The notes: generated from the sequence alone by a model not told the origin. Counted from the first letter of the stretch, positions 48,963 to 58,587 are shown. The stretch is 64,000 nt of DNA from Streptomyces filamentosus (GCF_014654895.1 NZ_BNBE01000001.1:744001-808000); one strand, 5' to 3'. Numbers and translations: made by a program.

Positions 48963-50198
48963 TCAGATCGGCAGAGTGACGCGCATCACCAGTCCGCCGC
49001 CCTCGCGGGGCTCCGCGGCGATACGTCCGCCGTGCGCTCTGGCCACCGAGCGCGCGATCGACAGGCCGAGTCCGACGCCCTTGTCGCTGCCGGTCCGCTC
49101 CTGGCGGAGCCTTCTGAACGGCTCGAAGAGGTTGTCGATCTCGTACGCGGGGACCACGGGGCCCGTGTTGGACACCACGAGCACCGCCTGGCCGCGCTGG
49201 GCCTCCGTGGTGACCTCGACCCAGCCCCCCTCGGGGACGTTGTACCGCACGGCGTTCTGGATCAGGTTCAGGGCGATCCGCTCCAGCAGGACGCCGTTGC
49301 CCTGGACGACGACGGGGGCCCGCTCGCCGCGGATCTCCACGCCCTTCGCTACGGCCTCGGCGTGCGTCTGGTCGACCGCCCGCTCGGCGACCTCGGCCAG
49401 GTCGACGGGCTTGCGCTCGATGATCTGGTTGTCGCTGCGGGCGAGCAGCAGCAGGCCCTCGACGAGCTGCTCGCTGCGCTCGTTGGTGGCCAGCAGCGTC
49501 TTGCCGAGCTGCTGGAGCTCCACCGGAGCCCCGGGGTCCGAGAGGTGGACCTCCAGGAGGGTGCGGTTGATCGCCAGCGGGGTGCGCAGCTCGTGCGAGG
49601 CGTTGGCGACGAAGCGCTGCTGGGCGGTGAAGGCCCGCTCCAGGCGCTCCAGCATCTCGTCGAAGGTGTCCGCGAGCTCCTTCAGCTCGTCGTCCGGGCC
49701 GTCCAGCTCGATCCGCCGGGCCAGGTCGGAGCCGGCCACCTGGCGGGCGGTGCGGGTGATCCGGCCGAGCGGCGAGAGCACCCGGCCGGCCATGGCGTAG
49801 CCGAAGGCGAAGGCGATGATGCTGAGGCCCAGCAGGGCGAAGAGCGAGCGGCGCAGGAGGTCTTCCAGGGCCAGGTCGGTCTGGTGCCGGAGGCAGACGG
49901 AGACGGCGGCGTTGAACTGTTCGCCGGTGCCCGTCTCGGGCAGCACGCACCACGAGGTGGTGGGCTGGATCTCACCCCTGACGATCTTGAAGGGCAGCTG
50001 GGCCGCGCTGTTGCTGAGGGCCTGGGCCGTGAAGAGGTAGATGATCGACAGCAGCAGGATGCCGGCGATGAGGAACATGCCGCCGTAGAGCAGCGTGAGC
50101 CGTATCCGGATGGTCGGCCGGAGCAGGGGTCTGACCGGGTCCCGCGGGTCCCAGGTCGGTTTCGGGGGCGCCTGCGGCGGCGCCGGGGTCGCGGCCAC
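48963..50198 (-). CDS. cutS: Sensor histidine kinase CutS
   Basis: 411 residues from GTG. A Pro-rich cytoplasmic start precedes TM1 (about 35-56), an extracytoplasmic loop of about 60 residues with exactly two cysteines (Cys84, Cys102), TM2 (about 119-138) and HAMP. HisKA has His202 in NASHELRTPL, followed by HATPase_c (NLIQNAVRYN, GVGLGLSI). It starts 4 bp after cutR, in one operon. Gene order with suhB, hemH and sepH identifies it as the Streptomyces CutS. CutRS was first noted for copper-related melanin effects and has been linked to secretion stress; the loop cysteines could act as a redox or disulfide sensor. Confidence 0.93.
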   Translation of the reverse strand: MAATPAPPQAPPKPTWDPRDPVRPLLRPTIRIRLTLLYGGMFLIAGILLLSIIYLFTAQALSNSAAQLPFKIVRGEIQPTTSWCVLPETGTGEQFNAAVSVCLRHQTDLALEDLLRRSLFALLGLSIIAFAFGYAMAGRVLSPLGRITRTARQVAGSDLARRIELDGPDDELKELADTFDEMLERLERAFTAQQRFVANASHELRTPLAINRTLLEVHLSDPGAPVELQQLGKTLLATNERSEQLVEGLLLLARSDNQIIERKPVDLAEVAERAVDQTHAEAVAKGVEIRGERAPVVVQGNGVLLERIALNLIQNAVRYNVPEGGWVEVTTEAQRGQAVLVVSNTGPVVPAYEIDNLFEPFRRLRQERTGSDKGVGLGLSIARSVARAHGGRIAAEPREGGGLVMRVTLPI

Positions 50199-50202
50199 CG
50201 GG

Positions 50203-50856
50203 TCAGATCCGGTAGCCGGAGCCGGGGACGGTGACGATGACGGGCGGCTCGCCCAGCTTGCGGCGCAGGGTCATGACGGTGACCCGGACGACGTTGGTGA
50301 ACGGGTCGGTGTTCTCGTCCCAGGCCTTCTCCAGGAGCTGCTCCGCCGAGACGACGGCGCCCTCGGAGCGCATCAGCACCTCCAGGACGGCGAACTCCTT
50401 GGGGGCGAGCTGGACCTCCCGGCCGTCCCGGAAGACCTCGCGGCGGTTGGGGTCGAGCTTGATGCCGGCGCGCTCCAGGACGGGCGGCAGCGGCACCGAG
50501 GTGCGCCGGCCGAGGGCGCGCACGCGCGCGGTGAGCTCGGTGAAGGCGAAGGGCTTGGGGAGGTAGTCGTCGGCGCCCAGCTCCAGGCCCTCGACGCGGT
50601 CGCTGACGTCGCCGGAGGCGGTGAGCATCAGGATGCGGGTGGGCATGCCGAGCTCGACGATCTTGCGGCAGACGTCGTCGCCGTGGACCAGGGGCAGGTC
50701 GCGGTCGAGGACGACCACGTCGTAGTCGTTGACCCCGACGCGCTCCAGGGCCGCCGCGCCGTCGTACACGACGTCGACGGCCATGGCCTCCCGGCGCAGT
50801 CCGGTGGCCACCGCATCGGCGAGCAGCTGCTCGTCCTCGACGACGAGTACGCGCAC
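50203..50856 (-). CDS. cutR: Response regulator CutR
   Basis: 217 residues. The receiver has E7/D8, phospho-acceptor Asp51 in VLDRDLP and Lys in LPKPF. An OmpR/PhoB winged helix follows (LAPKEFAVLEVLMRSEGAV, VVRVTVMTLRRKLGEPP). It is activated by CutS, encoded 4 bp downstream. The promoter must lie in the 357-base region upstream. Confidence 0.94.
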   Translation of the reverse strand: MRVLVVEDEQLLADAVATGLRREAMAVDVVYDGAAALERVGVNDYDVVVLDRDLPLVHGDDVCRKIVELGMPTRILMLTASGDVSDRVEGLELGADDYLPKPFAFTELTARVRALGRRTSVPLPPVLERAGIKLDPNRREVFRDGREVQLAPKEFAVLEVLMRSEGAVVSAEQLLEKAWDENTDPFTNVVRVTVMTLRRKLGEPPVIVTVPGSGYRI

Positions 50857-51213
50857 GTCGTTCTTCCTTCCCTCGGCGCTCCGGTCCGGCCGGACCGGTG
50901 GGCGATTCTGAGCACTGACTGTGCGTGTCCATCCTGCCCCGTACGCGCGTAAACCGGCTGTAAGACGGCAGTGCGCGGGCGGCCGGGGGGCGCCCCCGCG
51001 ATCGGGGGCGCGGAAGGGGGCGCGGAGAATTCACCTGGTTCTCGGGCCAGTTGAGGTTTCCCCGTCCGGAGGGGTGGGGAGGAGGTCTGCACACCCCGCG
51101 ATCACGCCCTGTATGTGGCACGCCCACGGCTCTTCCGTCCCCCGGGAGCGAGCAGCGTGTGATCCACCCACCCCGGCACACCCCCGTGCCGCCGGACCCA
51201 CGAGGAGGGGCGC
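50857..51213. other. Divergent promoter region, cutR / 60-residue gene
   Basis: 357 bases. They hold the leftward cutRS promoter and the rightward promoter of the small gene at 51214. No further gene is supported, and I could not pick out a clear CutR-binding repeat. Confidence 0.45.
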
Positions 51214-51396
51214 ATGGACGCGTTCACCGCAGGGCTGCTGCACCGCATCAGGACCACGCAGTCGGACCTCACGCGGGCCCGCGAGACCGGCGACGAGTAC
51301 CTCGCGGACGTCGAGCAGGCCGAGCTGGAGGACCTGCACCGACTGGCCGCGGAGCACGGCGTGGAAGTCGCGCCGGTCTGCGCGCAGAGCGTCTGA
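51214..51396 (+). CDS. Small conserved protein, 60 residues
   Basis: 60 residues starting at an ATG with GAGGAGGGG immediately upstream, one of the best ribosome sites in the window. The chain is acidic and helical (LLHRIRTTQSDLTRARETGD, then VEQAELEDLHRLAAEHGVEV), with a single Cys near the end. No signal or membrane segment. A perfect 20-bp terminator follows. The strong translation signal, dedicated terminator and position between cutR and suhB argue that it is real. Function unknown; a small regulatory or scaffolding helix is a guess. Confidence 0.75.
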   Translation: MDAFTAGLLHRIRTTQSDLTRARETGDEYLADVEQAELEDLHRLAAEHGVEVAPVCAQSV

Positions 51397-51420
51397 GCGA
51401 CGGCACTCCCCCGGGAGTGC

Positions 51421-51464
51421 CGCGGCGGTGCCCCGGGACCTCGTGGTCCCGGGGCACCGCCGCG
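51421..51464 (+). terminator. Perfect 20-bp terminator stem
   Basis: 51421-51440 pairs perfectly with 51445-51464 around TCGT. It lies between the convergent small gene and suhB and probably serves both. Confidence 0.9.
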
Positions 51465-51478
51465 TTCGGGGGCCGTTC

Positions 51479-52288
51479 TCAGTCGTGCCAGGCGCCCAGC
51501 CGCTCCAGCAGCTCCTGGAGGGGCTCGAAGAGGCCCTCGGGGGCCGCCACGGCCAGTTCCCCGGACTCGGGCTCCCCGGGGCGCCCGCCGGTGCGCGCGC
51601 CCGCCTCGCGGGCGATCAGGGCCCCTGCCGCGTGGTCCCAGGGGTTGAGCCCGCGCTCGTAGTACGCGTCGAGCCGGCCGGCCGCCACGTCGCAGAGGTC
51701 GATGGCGGCCGAGCCGCCGCGCCGGATGTCCCGGACCAGCGGCAGGACCTCCCGCAGGACCTCGGCCTGGTGGGCGCGGCGGGCCTGCACGTAGCCGAAG
51801 CCGGTGCCGAGCAGGGCCTGCTCGAAGGGGGGCGCGGTGCGGACCGCGAGCCGGCGCTCCCCCTCGTACGCGCCGCCGCCGAGGACGGCCCGGTAGGTCT
51901 CGCCGCGCAGCGGGGCCTCGACGACGCCGACGACGGTCTCCCCGTCGCGCTCGGCGGCGATGGAGACCGCCCAGGACGGCAGGCCGTAGAGGTAGTTCAC
52001 CGTGCCGTCGAGGGGGTCGATGATCCAGCGGACGCCGCTCGTGCCGGGGGTGGCGGCGCCCTCCTCGCCGAGGAGGCCGTCCTGGGGGCGGTGCTCGGCG
52101 AGGAAGCCGGTGATCAGCTTCTCGGCGGCGATGTCCATCTCGGTGACGACGTCGATGGCGCTGGTCTTGGTGGCGGCGACGGCCAGGTCGTCGGGCCGGC
52201 CGTCGCGCAGCAGCGTGCCGGCCCGGCGGGCGGCCTCCAGGGCCAGGTCGAGCAGTTCGGCGAGCAGGGGGTCGGACTCGGTGGTCAC
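51479..52288 (-). CDS. suhB: Inositol monophosphatase family protein
   Basis: 269 residues from GTG. Metal-binding motifs are intact: GEEG (first Glu), WIIDPLDGTVNY and the late LNPWDHAAGALIARE. It dephosphorylates inositol 1-phosphate or related sugar phosphates such as fructose bisphosphate or histidinol phosphate. It lies 11 bp downstream of the ferrochelatase gene in the same direction. In M. tuberculosis suhB is also near this block. Inositol supply for phosphatidylinositol or mycothiol is the likely role. Confidence 0.9.
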   Translation of the reverse strand: MTTESDPLLAELLDLALEAARRAGTLLRDGRPDDLAVAATKTSAIDVVTEMDIAAEKLITGFLAEHRPQDGLLGEEGAATPGTSGVRWIIDPLDGTVNYLYGLPSWAVSIAAERDGETVVGVVEAPLRGETYRAVLGGGAYEGERRLAVRTAPPFEQALLGTGFGYVQARRAHQAEVLREVLPLVRDIRRGGSAAIDLCDVAAGRLDAYYERGLNPWDHAAGALIAREAGARTGGRPGEPESGELAVAAPEGLFEPLQELLERLGAWHD

Positions 52289-52299
52289 GGCGGGGCTCC

Positions 52300-53427
52300 T
52301 CAGGCGTAGGGGCTGTCGGCGCCGGCGGCGGCGGGGTGGTCGGTGCGGGCGGGGCAGCAGCCGATGGGGCAGAGGTCGTGGGAGGGGCCGAGGGTGCCGA
52401 GGGCGCAGCGTCGGGTGGGGGTGCCGCGTTCGGTGGCGGCGCGTTCGAGGAGGAGGTCGCGGACGGCGGCGGCGAAGCGGGGGTCGGCGCCGACGGTGGC
52501 GGAGCGGCGGACGGGGAGGCCGAGTTCGGCGGCCTTGGCGGTGGCCTCGGTGTCGAGGTCGTAGAGGACTTCCATGTGGTCGGAGACGAAGCCGATGGGG
52601 ACCATGACGGCGGCGGGTGCTCCGGTGGCGTGGAGTTCTTCCAGGTGGTCGCAGATGTCGGGTTCGAGCCAGGGGATGTGGGGGGCGCCGCTGCGGGACT
52701 GGTAGACGAGTTTCCAGGGGTGGGCGGTGCCGGTCCTGTCGCGGACGGCGTCGGCGACGGTCCTGGCGGTGTCGAGGTGCTGTCTGACGTAGGCGCCGCC
52801 GGAGCCGTGGCCGGCGGCGGGGCCGGAGGAGTCGGCGGCGGAGTCGGGGATGGAGTGGGTGGTGAAGGCGAGGTGGGCGCCGGCGCGGACGGTGTCGTCG
52901 AGGTCGGCGAGGGAGGCGAGGACGCCTTCGACCACGGGTTCGACGAAGCCGGGGTGGTTGAAGTAGTGGCGGAGCTTGTCGACCCTGGGCAGCGGGAGGC
53001 CCTCGGCCTCCAGGGCGGCGAGTGCGTCGGCGAGGTTCTCGCGGTACTGGCGGCAGCCGGAGTAGGAGGCGTAGGCGCTGGTGGTGAGGACGGCGATGTG
53101 GCGGCGGCCGTCGTGGACCATCTCGCGGAGGGTGTCGGTGAGGTAGGGGGCCCAGTTCCGGTTGCCCCAGTAGACCGGCAGGTCGAGGCCCGCGGCGGTG
53201 AAGTCGGTCCGCAGGGCGTCGAGGAGCGCGCGGTTGTGGCCGTTGATCGGGGAGACGCCGCCGAAGAGGAAGTAGTGCTGTCCCACCTCCTTCAGCCGTT
53301 CCTTCGGGATGCCGCGGCCGCGCGTCACGTTCTCCAGGAACGGGACGACGTCGTCCGGGCCCTCCGGGCCGCCGAAGGAGAGCAGCAGCAGGGCGTCGTA
53401 CGGGGCGGGATCGTGCTGATCGGACAT
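52300..53427 (-). CDS. hemH: Ferrochelatase (coproporphyrin type expected)
   Basis: 375 residues from the ATG at 53427. The fold is seen in [44 protein letters not shown] and [16 protein letters not shown] (metal-inserting His and Glu). The C-terminus has Cys-rich [18 protein letters not shown], as in actinobacterial enzymes with a [2Fe-2S] cluster. It inserts iron into a porphyrin. In actinobacteria the product is normally coproheme (enzyme CpfC), decarboxylated later to heme. Same direction as suhB and probably co-transcribed. Confidence 0.94.
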   Translation of the reverse strand: MSDQHDPAPYDALLLLSFGGPEGPDDVVPFLENVTRGRGIPKERLKEVGQHYFLFGGVSPINGHNRALLDALRTDFTAAGLDLPVYWGNRNWAPYLTDTLREMVHDGRRHIAVLTTSAYASYSGCRQYRENLADALAALEAEGLPLPRVDKLRHYFNHPGFVEPVVEGVLASLADLDDTVRAGAHLAFTTHSIPDSAADSSGPAAGHGSGGAYVRQHLDTARTVADAVRDRTGTAHPWKLVYQSRSGAPHIPWLEPDICDHLEELHATGAPAAVMVPIGFVSDHMEVLYDLDTEATAKAAELGLPVRRSATVGADPRFAAAVRDLLLERAATERGTPTRRCALGTLGPSHDLCPIGCCPARTDHPAAAGADSPYA

Positions 53428-53603
53428 GGCACCGATCCTCCCACCCGGCACCGGCGGCCCGGGGCGCGGCCCGTCCGGAATCCGGCGGCCCGACCGGAAT
53501 TCGGGGGTGACCCCGGGGCTTCGAACCCTTAGGCTTTAGCTGTTAATTACACGTGTTGACCGCGACGCGGACGGCACGCCGCGTCGCAGAGCCGGAGAAC
53601 CCC

Positions 53604-54845
53604 TTGCCCAGTCCCTACCGCGCGATCTTCTCGGCGCCCGGTACCGCGTCGTTCTCCGTCGCCGGTTTCCTCGGCCGGATGCCGCTGTCCATGATGGGCA
53701 TCGGCATCGTCACGATGATCTCCCAGGTCACCGGCCGGTACGGACTGGCCGGTGCCCTCTCCGCGACGCTGGCGATGTCCGCCGCCGTGCTCGGCCCGCA
53801 GGTCTCCCGGCTCGTCGACCGGTACGGCCAGCGCCGGGTGCTCCGCCCGGTCACCCTGGTCTCCCTGGCCGCCGCCGGCGGCCTGCTGCTCTGCGTGCAG
53901 CAGGAGGCGCCGGACTGGACGCTCTTCGCGTTCACGGCCGTGATCGGCGTCGTGCCGAGCGTCGGCGCGATGACCCGGGCCCGCTGGGCGGTGATCTACC
54001 GGGGCGACGGACGCTCCCTGCACACCGCGTACTCGTGGGAGTCGATCGTCGACGAGGTGTGCTTCATCTTCGGCCCGATCATCTCGATCGGGCTGTCGAC
54101 GACCTGGTTCCCCGAGGCGGGCCCGCTGCTCGCGGGCGTCTTCCTGGCGATCGGCGTCTTCTGGCTGACCGCCCAGCGGGGCACCGAGCCGGAGCCGCAC
54201 CCGCAGACCGCCGCCAAGGCCGGTTCGGCGCTCCGCTCCCCCGGCCTCCAGGTCCTCGCCCTGGCCTTCGTCGCCACCGGCGCGATCTTCGGCTCGGTGG
54301 ACGTGGTGACCGTGGCCTTCGCCGAGGAGCGCGGCCAGAAGGCCGCCGCCAGCCTGGTCCTCGCCGTCTACGCGCTGGGCTCCTGCCTGGCCGGCGCGGT
54401 CTTCGGGCTGCTGCACCTCAAGGGCGAGCCGTCCCGCCGGTGGCTGCTGGGCGTCTGTGCGATGGCCGTGAGTATGATCCCCCTCCTACTGGCCGGGAAC
54501 CTGCCGTTGCTGGCCGTGGCGCTCTTTGTCGCGGGCCTCTCCATCGCACCGACGATGGTGACCACGATGGCCCTCGTCGAGAAGCACGTACCGCACACCC
54601 AGCTGACCGAGGGCATGACCTGGACGGGCACCGGCCTCGCGGTCGGCGTGGCGCTGGGCTCCTCGGCCGCCGGCTGGGTGGTCGACGCCTCGGGGGCGGA
54701 GTCGGCGTACGTGGTGCCCGTCGTCTCGGGCGCGCTCGCGGTCGTGGTGGCCCTCCTCGGCCACCGCCGGCTGCGCAGGCCGGTGCCGAACCGGGAGGGG
54801 CGAGATGAGCACGAGGACAGCGGGACCGGGCAGCCCGTGGCGTAA
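53604..54845 (+). CDS. MFS transporter
   Basis: 413 residues if the TTG at 53604 (LPSPYRAIFSAPG) is the start, chosen for GGAG seven bases upstream. A GTG at 53553 would add 17 residues. Twelve hydrophobic segments are present, with the loop motif RLVDRYGQRRV between TM2 and TM3 and a second-half equivalent. It belongs to the drug/sugar-efflux-like branch of the major facilitator superfamily. Substrate unknown. Its end overlaps the start of the oxidase gene by 41 bp, so the two are probably translated together. Confidence 0.9.
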   Translation: MPSPYRAIFSAPGTASFSVAGFLGRMPLSMMGIGIVTMISQVTGRYGLAGALSATLAMSAAVLGPQVSRLVDRYGQRRVLRPVTLVSLAAAGGLLLCVQQEAPDWTLFAFTAVIGVVPSVGAMTRARWAVIYRGDGRSLHTAYSWESIVDEVCFIFGPIISIGLSTTWFPEAGPLLAGVFLAIGVFWLTAQRGTEPEPHPQTAAKAGSALRSPGLQVLALAFVATGAIFGSVDVVTVAFAEERGQKAAASLVLAVYALGSCLAGAVFGLLHLKGEPSRRWLLGVCAMAVSMIPLLLAGNLPLLAVALFVAGLSIAPTMVTTMALVEKHVPHTQLTEGMTWTGTGLAVGVALGSSAAGWVVDASGAESAYVVPVVSGALAVVVALLGHRRLRRPVPNREGRDEHEDSGTGQPVA

Positions 54846-56124
54846 CTGGGCGGGGAACGTGACCTCCCGCCCGGTGCGGGAGGCACGGCCGGCGTCGGCC
54901 GAGGAGCTGGCGGACGAGATCCGCCGGGCCGCCGCGGACGGACTGCGGGTGAAGACGGTCGGCACCGGCCACTCCTTCACCTCGATCGCGGCCACCGACG
55001 GGGTGCTGATCCGCCCGGACCTGCTCACCGGGATCCGGCGGATCGACCGCGCGGCGATGACGGTGACCGTGGAGTCGGGCACCCCGCTGAAGCGGCTCAA
55101 CGTGGCGCTGGCCCGGGAGGGCCTGTCGCTCACGAACATGGGCGACATCATGGAGCAGACCGTCGCCGGGGCCACCTCGACGGGCACCCACGGCACCGGC
55201 CGGGACTCCGCCTCCATCGCCGCCCAGATCCGCGCCCTGGAGCTGGTGACGGCCGACGGGACCCTGCTGACCTGTTCGGCGGAGGAGAACCCGGAGGTCT
55301 TCGCGGCGGCCCGGATCGGCCTGGGGGCGCTGGGCGTGGTCACCGCGATCACCTTCGCCGTCGAGCCGGTCTTCCTGCTGACCGCGCGGGAGGAGCCGAT
55401 GCGCTTCGACCGGGTGATCGCCGAGTTCGACGAGCTGCACGCGGAGAACGAGCACTTCGAGTTCTACTGGTTCCCCCACACGGACAACTGCAACACCAAG
55501 CGCAACAACCGCAGCGCCGGCCCCGCCGCCCCGCTGTCGCGCCTCGGCGGCTGGTTCGAGGACGAGTTCCTCTCCAACGGCGTCTTCCAGGCGGCCTGCT
55601 CGCTCGGCCGCGCGGTCCCGCCGGCCGTCCCGGCGATCGCCCGGATCTCCAGCCGCGCCCTGTCCGCCCGGACGTACACGGACATCCCGTACAAGGTCTT
55701 CACCTCGCCGCGCCGGGTCCGCTTCCTGGAGATGGAGTACGCGCTGCCGCGGGAGGCCGCGACGGCGGCGCTGCGCGAGCTGAAGGCGATGGTGGAGGGC
55801 TCGCCCCTGAAGGTGAGCTTCCCGGTGGAGGTGCGCACCGCGCCCGCCGACGACATCGCGCTCTCCACGGCCTCCGGCCGGGAGACGGCCTACATCGCGG
55901 TGCACCTCTACAGGGGAACGCCCCACCACGGCTACTTCACCGCGGTGGAGCGCATCATGACCGCCCACGGCGGCCGGCCGCACTGGGGCAAGGTCCACAC
56001 CCGGGACGCGGAGTACCTGGCGGCGGCCTATCCGCGCTTCGCCGAGTTCACCGCCCTGCGCGACCGGCTCGACCCGGGCCGGCTCTTCGGCAACGACCAC
56101 CTGCGCCGCGTCCTGGGCGACTGA
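54805..56124 (+). CDS. D-arabinono-1,4-lactone oxidase-type flavoprotein
   Basis: 439 residues from the ATG at 54805, inside the end of the MFS gene. The FAD-binding PCMH domain has VGTGHSFTSIA, where the His is the expected site of flavin attachment in relatives, and GATSTGTHGTG. The C-terminal ALO domain includes HWGKVHT and ends RLDPGRLFGNDHLRRVLG. Members oxidise aldono-lactones or alditols, with oxygen or another acceptor. It is cytoplasmic with no signal peptide. The coupling with an MFS gene may mean export or import of its substrate, but this is not shown. Confidence 0.92.
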   Translation: MSTRTAGPGSPWRNWAGNVTSRPVREARPASAEELADEIRRAAADGLRVKTVGTGHSFTSIAATDGVLIRPDLLTGIRRIDRAAMTVTVESGTPLKRLNVALAREGLSLTNMGDIMEQTVAGATSTGTHGTGRDSASIAAQIRALELVTADGTLLTCSAEENPEVFAAARIGLGALGVVTAITFAVEPVFLLTAREEPMRFDRVIAEFDELHAENEHFEFYWFPHTDNCNTKRNNRSAGPAAPLSRLGGWFEDEFLSNGVFQAACSLGRAVPPAVPAIARISSRALSARTYTDIPYKVFTSPRRVRFLEMEYALPREAATAALRELKAMVEGSPLKVSFPVEVRTAPADDIALSTASGRETAYIAVHLYRGTPHHGYFTAVERIMTAHGGRPHWGKVHTRDAEYLAAAYPRFAEFTALRDRLDPGRLFGNDHLRRVLGD

Positions 56125-56131
56125 CGCCGGC

Positions 56132-57136
56132 TCAGCCGGCGGCGCCGGCGGACGGGGTCGCGGCGGGGGCCTCCGGGGAGGTCTGGCCGGCGGCCGGGGC
56201 CTCGGTGGGTCCGGCCGGGGTCTGCGGCGCCGTCGGCTCGGTGGTGGGCTCCGCGGGCTCCTGCGTCGGGGCCGTGGCGCCGTCGCCCGCGGTGCCGGTC
56301 GGGTCGGGGGCCGGGGCGGTCGTGGCGTCGCCGCCCGCCGTGCCGTCGCCGTCGCCGGGGGTGGCGCCGGTGGACGGGGCGGCGGGGTCCGTGGCGGTCC
56401 CCCGTCCGGCGCCTCGGCCGTCGCCCTGCCCGGCGGTGCCGGTCGGCGCGGGGGCCTGCCGGTCGGCGTCCTCCTCGCCCTGCTCCTGGTCCGGCGTCCG
56501 CTCCCGCTGCTCGGGGGCCTCCTGCTGTCCGCCGCCGCCGCGGACCACGGAGCCGAAGGTGGTGGTGCCCTGGGTGCCGCTGAAGTCCTCGCCGGAGACC
56601 AGCTCGTAGGTGGTGATGCCGCCCATGGTGACGCCGAAGACGAGGGCGGCGGCCAGCACCGGGCGCTTCCAGCCGCGCAGCCGGGTGCCGTGGGTGGTGG
56701 CCGAGCCGAACTCCTCGTCGTACGGGAACGGCGCCGGGGCCGGGGAGACCGTGCCGAGCATCAGCGTGCGGCCGTCGTCCGCCGGGGCGGGCGCCGGGAC
56801 CTGACGCGCCCTCGGCTTGGCGGCGGCGGTCACGTCCCGCATCTGCCGGCCGGTGTGCTTGAAGAGCTGCTGGAAGAGCGGACCGCCGCAGGTGGCGATG
56901 ACGCTGATCACACCGGCGCCGAGGATCGTGCCGTAGACCCCGAGGGTGGAGGCGAGTTTCGCGGCGATCACGGCGGCGAGGGCGCTGCCGGCGACCTGGG
57001 GCACGCTCAGGTCGATCTTCCGCTTGCCCTCCTCCGGGGCCCCGGGGTCGTCCTTCCCGGCCCCCGGGGTCCGTATCTCCGGTTCGTCCGTGTCGGTCGG
57101 CTGCCTGTGACGCATCTCCACCCTCTGCCTGGTCAT
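56132..57136 (-). CDS. Membrane protein with long Pro/Thr/Ala tail
   Basis: 334 residues from the ATG at 57136; the ATG seven codons on (57115) also has a ribosome site. After a charged N-terminus come a hydrophobic pair (VAGSALAAVIAAKLAS, LGAGVISVIATCGGPLF) and, near residue 140, another membrane segment (AALVFGVTMGGITTYELVSG). The last 170 residues are low-complexity Pro, Thr, Ala, Gly and Glu, probably outside the membrane. No catalytic motif. It faces the oxidase gene tail to tail and is divergent from sepH. It could be a cell-envelope or division-associated protein, but that is only proximity. Confidence 0.8.
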   Translation of the reverse strand: MTRQRVEMRHRQPTDTDEPEIRTPGAGKDDPGAPEEGKRKIDLSVPQVAGSALAAVIAAKLASTLGVYGTILGAGVISVIATCGGPLFQQLFKHTGRQMRDVTAAAKPRARQVPAPAPADDGRTLMLGTVSPAPAPFPYDEEFGSATTHGTRLRGWKRPVLAAALVFGVTMGGITTYELVSGEDFSGTQGTTTFGSVVRGGGGQQEAPEQRERTPDQEQGEEDADRQAPAPTGTAGQGDGRGAGRGTATDPAAPSTGATPGDGDGTAGGDATTAPAPDPTGTAGDGATAPTQEPAEPTTEPTAPQTPAGPTEAPAAGQTSPEAPAATPSAGAAG

Positions 57137-57545
57137 CTGTTCCACCGTGCACCCAGAAGGGACATATGAGCGAAGCGAATAGTTCCGTTTCAGGGGGTTC
57201 TGTGAAGAGTGCCACGCGGGAGGAATGACGACGGGGGCCCAACTCCCGCACCCCCCGAGAAGTTGGGCGGCGCGCCGGTCCACCCGAGTGGCCCGAATGG
57301 AGTACATTGACGAACCCTGGGTCCGGACGCTTCCAGGCGCCCGGAAACGGAACCGCTACACAGTGTGACACCCAGTCACTATGGGTAGTGAACAGGTAAC
57401 CGTGCCATAACGGCGGACCGGGGTCCACGCCCGACACGCCGGGCAACTCGGCAAGGTAGTGGCAGGCTGCACCCGGGCAGGCCACACTCGACTAGCGGAA
57501 GCAGCGACGCACGTGACGTCGGCAGGCACCACCCGGGAGGTCCCC
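57137..57545. other. Divergent promoter region upstream of sepH
   Basis: 409 bases. A TTGACG hexamer near 57306 is a possible -35 box for rightward transcription, and GTGTGACACCCAGTCAC near 57363 is repetitive. No gene is seen. The sepH leader is long. Confidence 0.45.
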
Positions 57546-58568
57546 ATGCCCGAACTGCGTGTCGTGGCCGTCTCCAACGACGGCACACGACTGGTGCTCA
57601 AGGCTGCCGACAGCACGGAGTACACGCTTCCGATCGACGAGCGGCTGCGGGCGGCCGTGCGCAACGACCGCGCGCGCCTCGGCCAGATCGAGATCGAGGT
57701 GGAGAGCCACCTCCGCCCCCGTGACATCCAGGCGCGGATACGAGCCGGTGCCTCCGCGGAGGAGGTCGCCCAGCTCGCCGGCATCCCCGTCGACCGCGTC
57801 CGCCGCTTCGAGGGCCCCGTCCTCGCCGAGCGCGCCTTCATGGCCGAGCGCGCCCGCAAGACCCCCGTGCGCCGCCCCGGCGAGAACAGCGGGCCCCAGC
57901 TGGGCGAGGCGGTGCAGGAGCGGCTGCTGCTGCGCGGTGCCGACAAGGACACCGTGCAGTGGGACTCCTGGCGGCGCGACGACGGTACCTGGGAGGTGCT
58001 GCTGGTCTACCGGGTCGCCGGCGAGGTGCACACCGCCAGCTGGACCTACGACCCGCCGCGCCGGCTCGTCCAGGCCGTGGACGACGAGGCGCGGGCGCTG
58101 ATCGGCGAGACCGACGACACCCTCGCCGCGCCGGAGCCGAGCTTCCCCTTCGTGCCGAGGATCGCCCGGCTGCCCCGGGACCGGCCGCTGGACCGCGCCC
58201 TGGACCGGCAGCTCGACCGGATCGCTCCGGCACCCCCGGCCGAGCCAGAGGAGGAGCGGGACTCGCTCACCAGCCTCCTGGAGGCGGTGCCGAGCTTCCG
58301 CGGCGACCTGGTCGTCCCCGAGCAGCCCGACACCGAGCCGTCCGACGAGGTCGAGGCGGAGGAGCCCCCGGCTCCCGCCGCCTCCGCCGGGGCGGGCGCG
58401 GCCTACGCCGACGTCCTCATGCCCCGCGCCGTCTCCGGCCACCGCGACCGGCTGCACGGCGCCACCGACCGGCAGGCGGAGGCCGACGGCGTCCGTCCGG
58501 GCCGCCGTGCGGCGGTCCCCAGCTGGGACGAGATCGTCTTCGGGACGCGCAGGAAGAAGCAGGAGTAG
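57546..58568 (+). CDS. sepH: Cell-division regulator SepH (DUF3071)
   Basis: 340 residues; the ATG at 57546 (MPELRVVAVSND) has GGGAGG upstream. The conserved N-terminal DUF3071 domain includes YTLPIDERLRAAVRNDR and a helix-turn-helix (SAEEVAQLAGIPVDRVRRFE) at about residues 60-95. An acidic, Pro-rich linker follows, then a short conserved basic C-terminus (PSWDEIVFGTRRKKQ). SepH binds FtsZ and promotes ordered Z-ring assembly during Streptomyces sporulation and growth. Gene order and domain layout match. It is a single transcript ended by the hairpin at 58588-58620. Confidence 0.94.
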   Translation: MPELRVVAVSNDGTRLVLKAADSTEYTLPIDERLRAAVRNDRARLGQIEIEVESHLRPRDIQARIRAGASAEEVAQLAGIPVDRVRRFEGPVLAERAFMAERARKTPVRRPGENSGPQLGEAVQERLLLRGADKDTVQWDSWRRDDGTWEVLLVYRVAGEVHTASWTYDPPRRLVQAVDDEARALIGETDDTLAAPEPSFPFVPRIARLPRDRPLDRALDRQLDRIAPAPPAEPEEERDSLTSLLEAVPSFRGDLVVPEQPDTEPSDEVEAEEPPAPAASAGAGAAYADVLMPRAVSGHRDRLHGATDRQAEADGVRPGRRAAVPSWDEIVFGTRRKKQE

Positions 58569-58587
58569 CAGGAGCGGGACGTACGAC

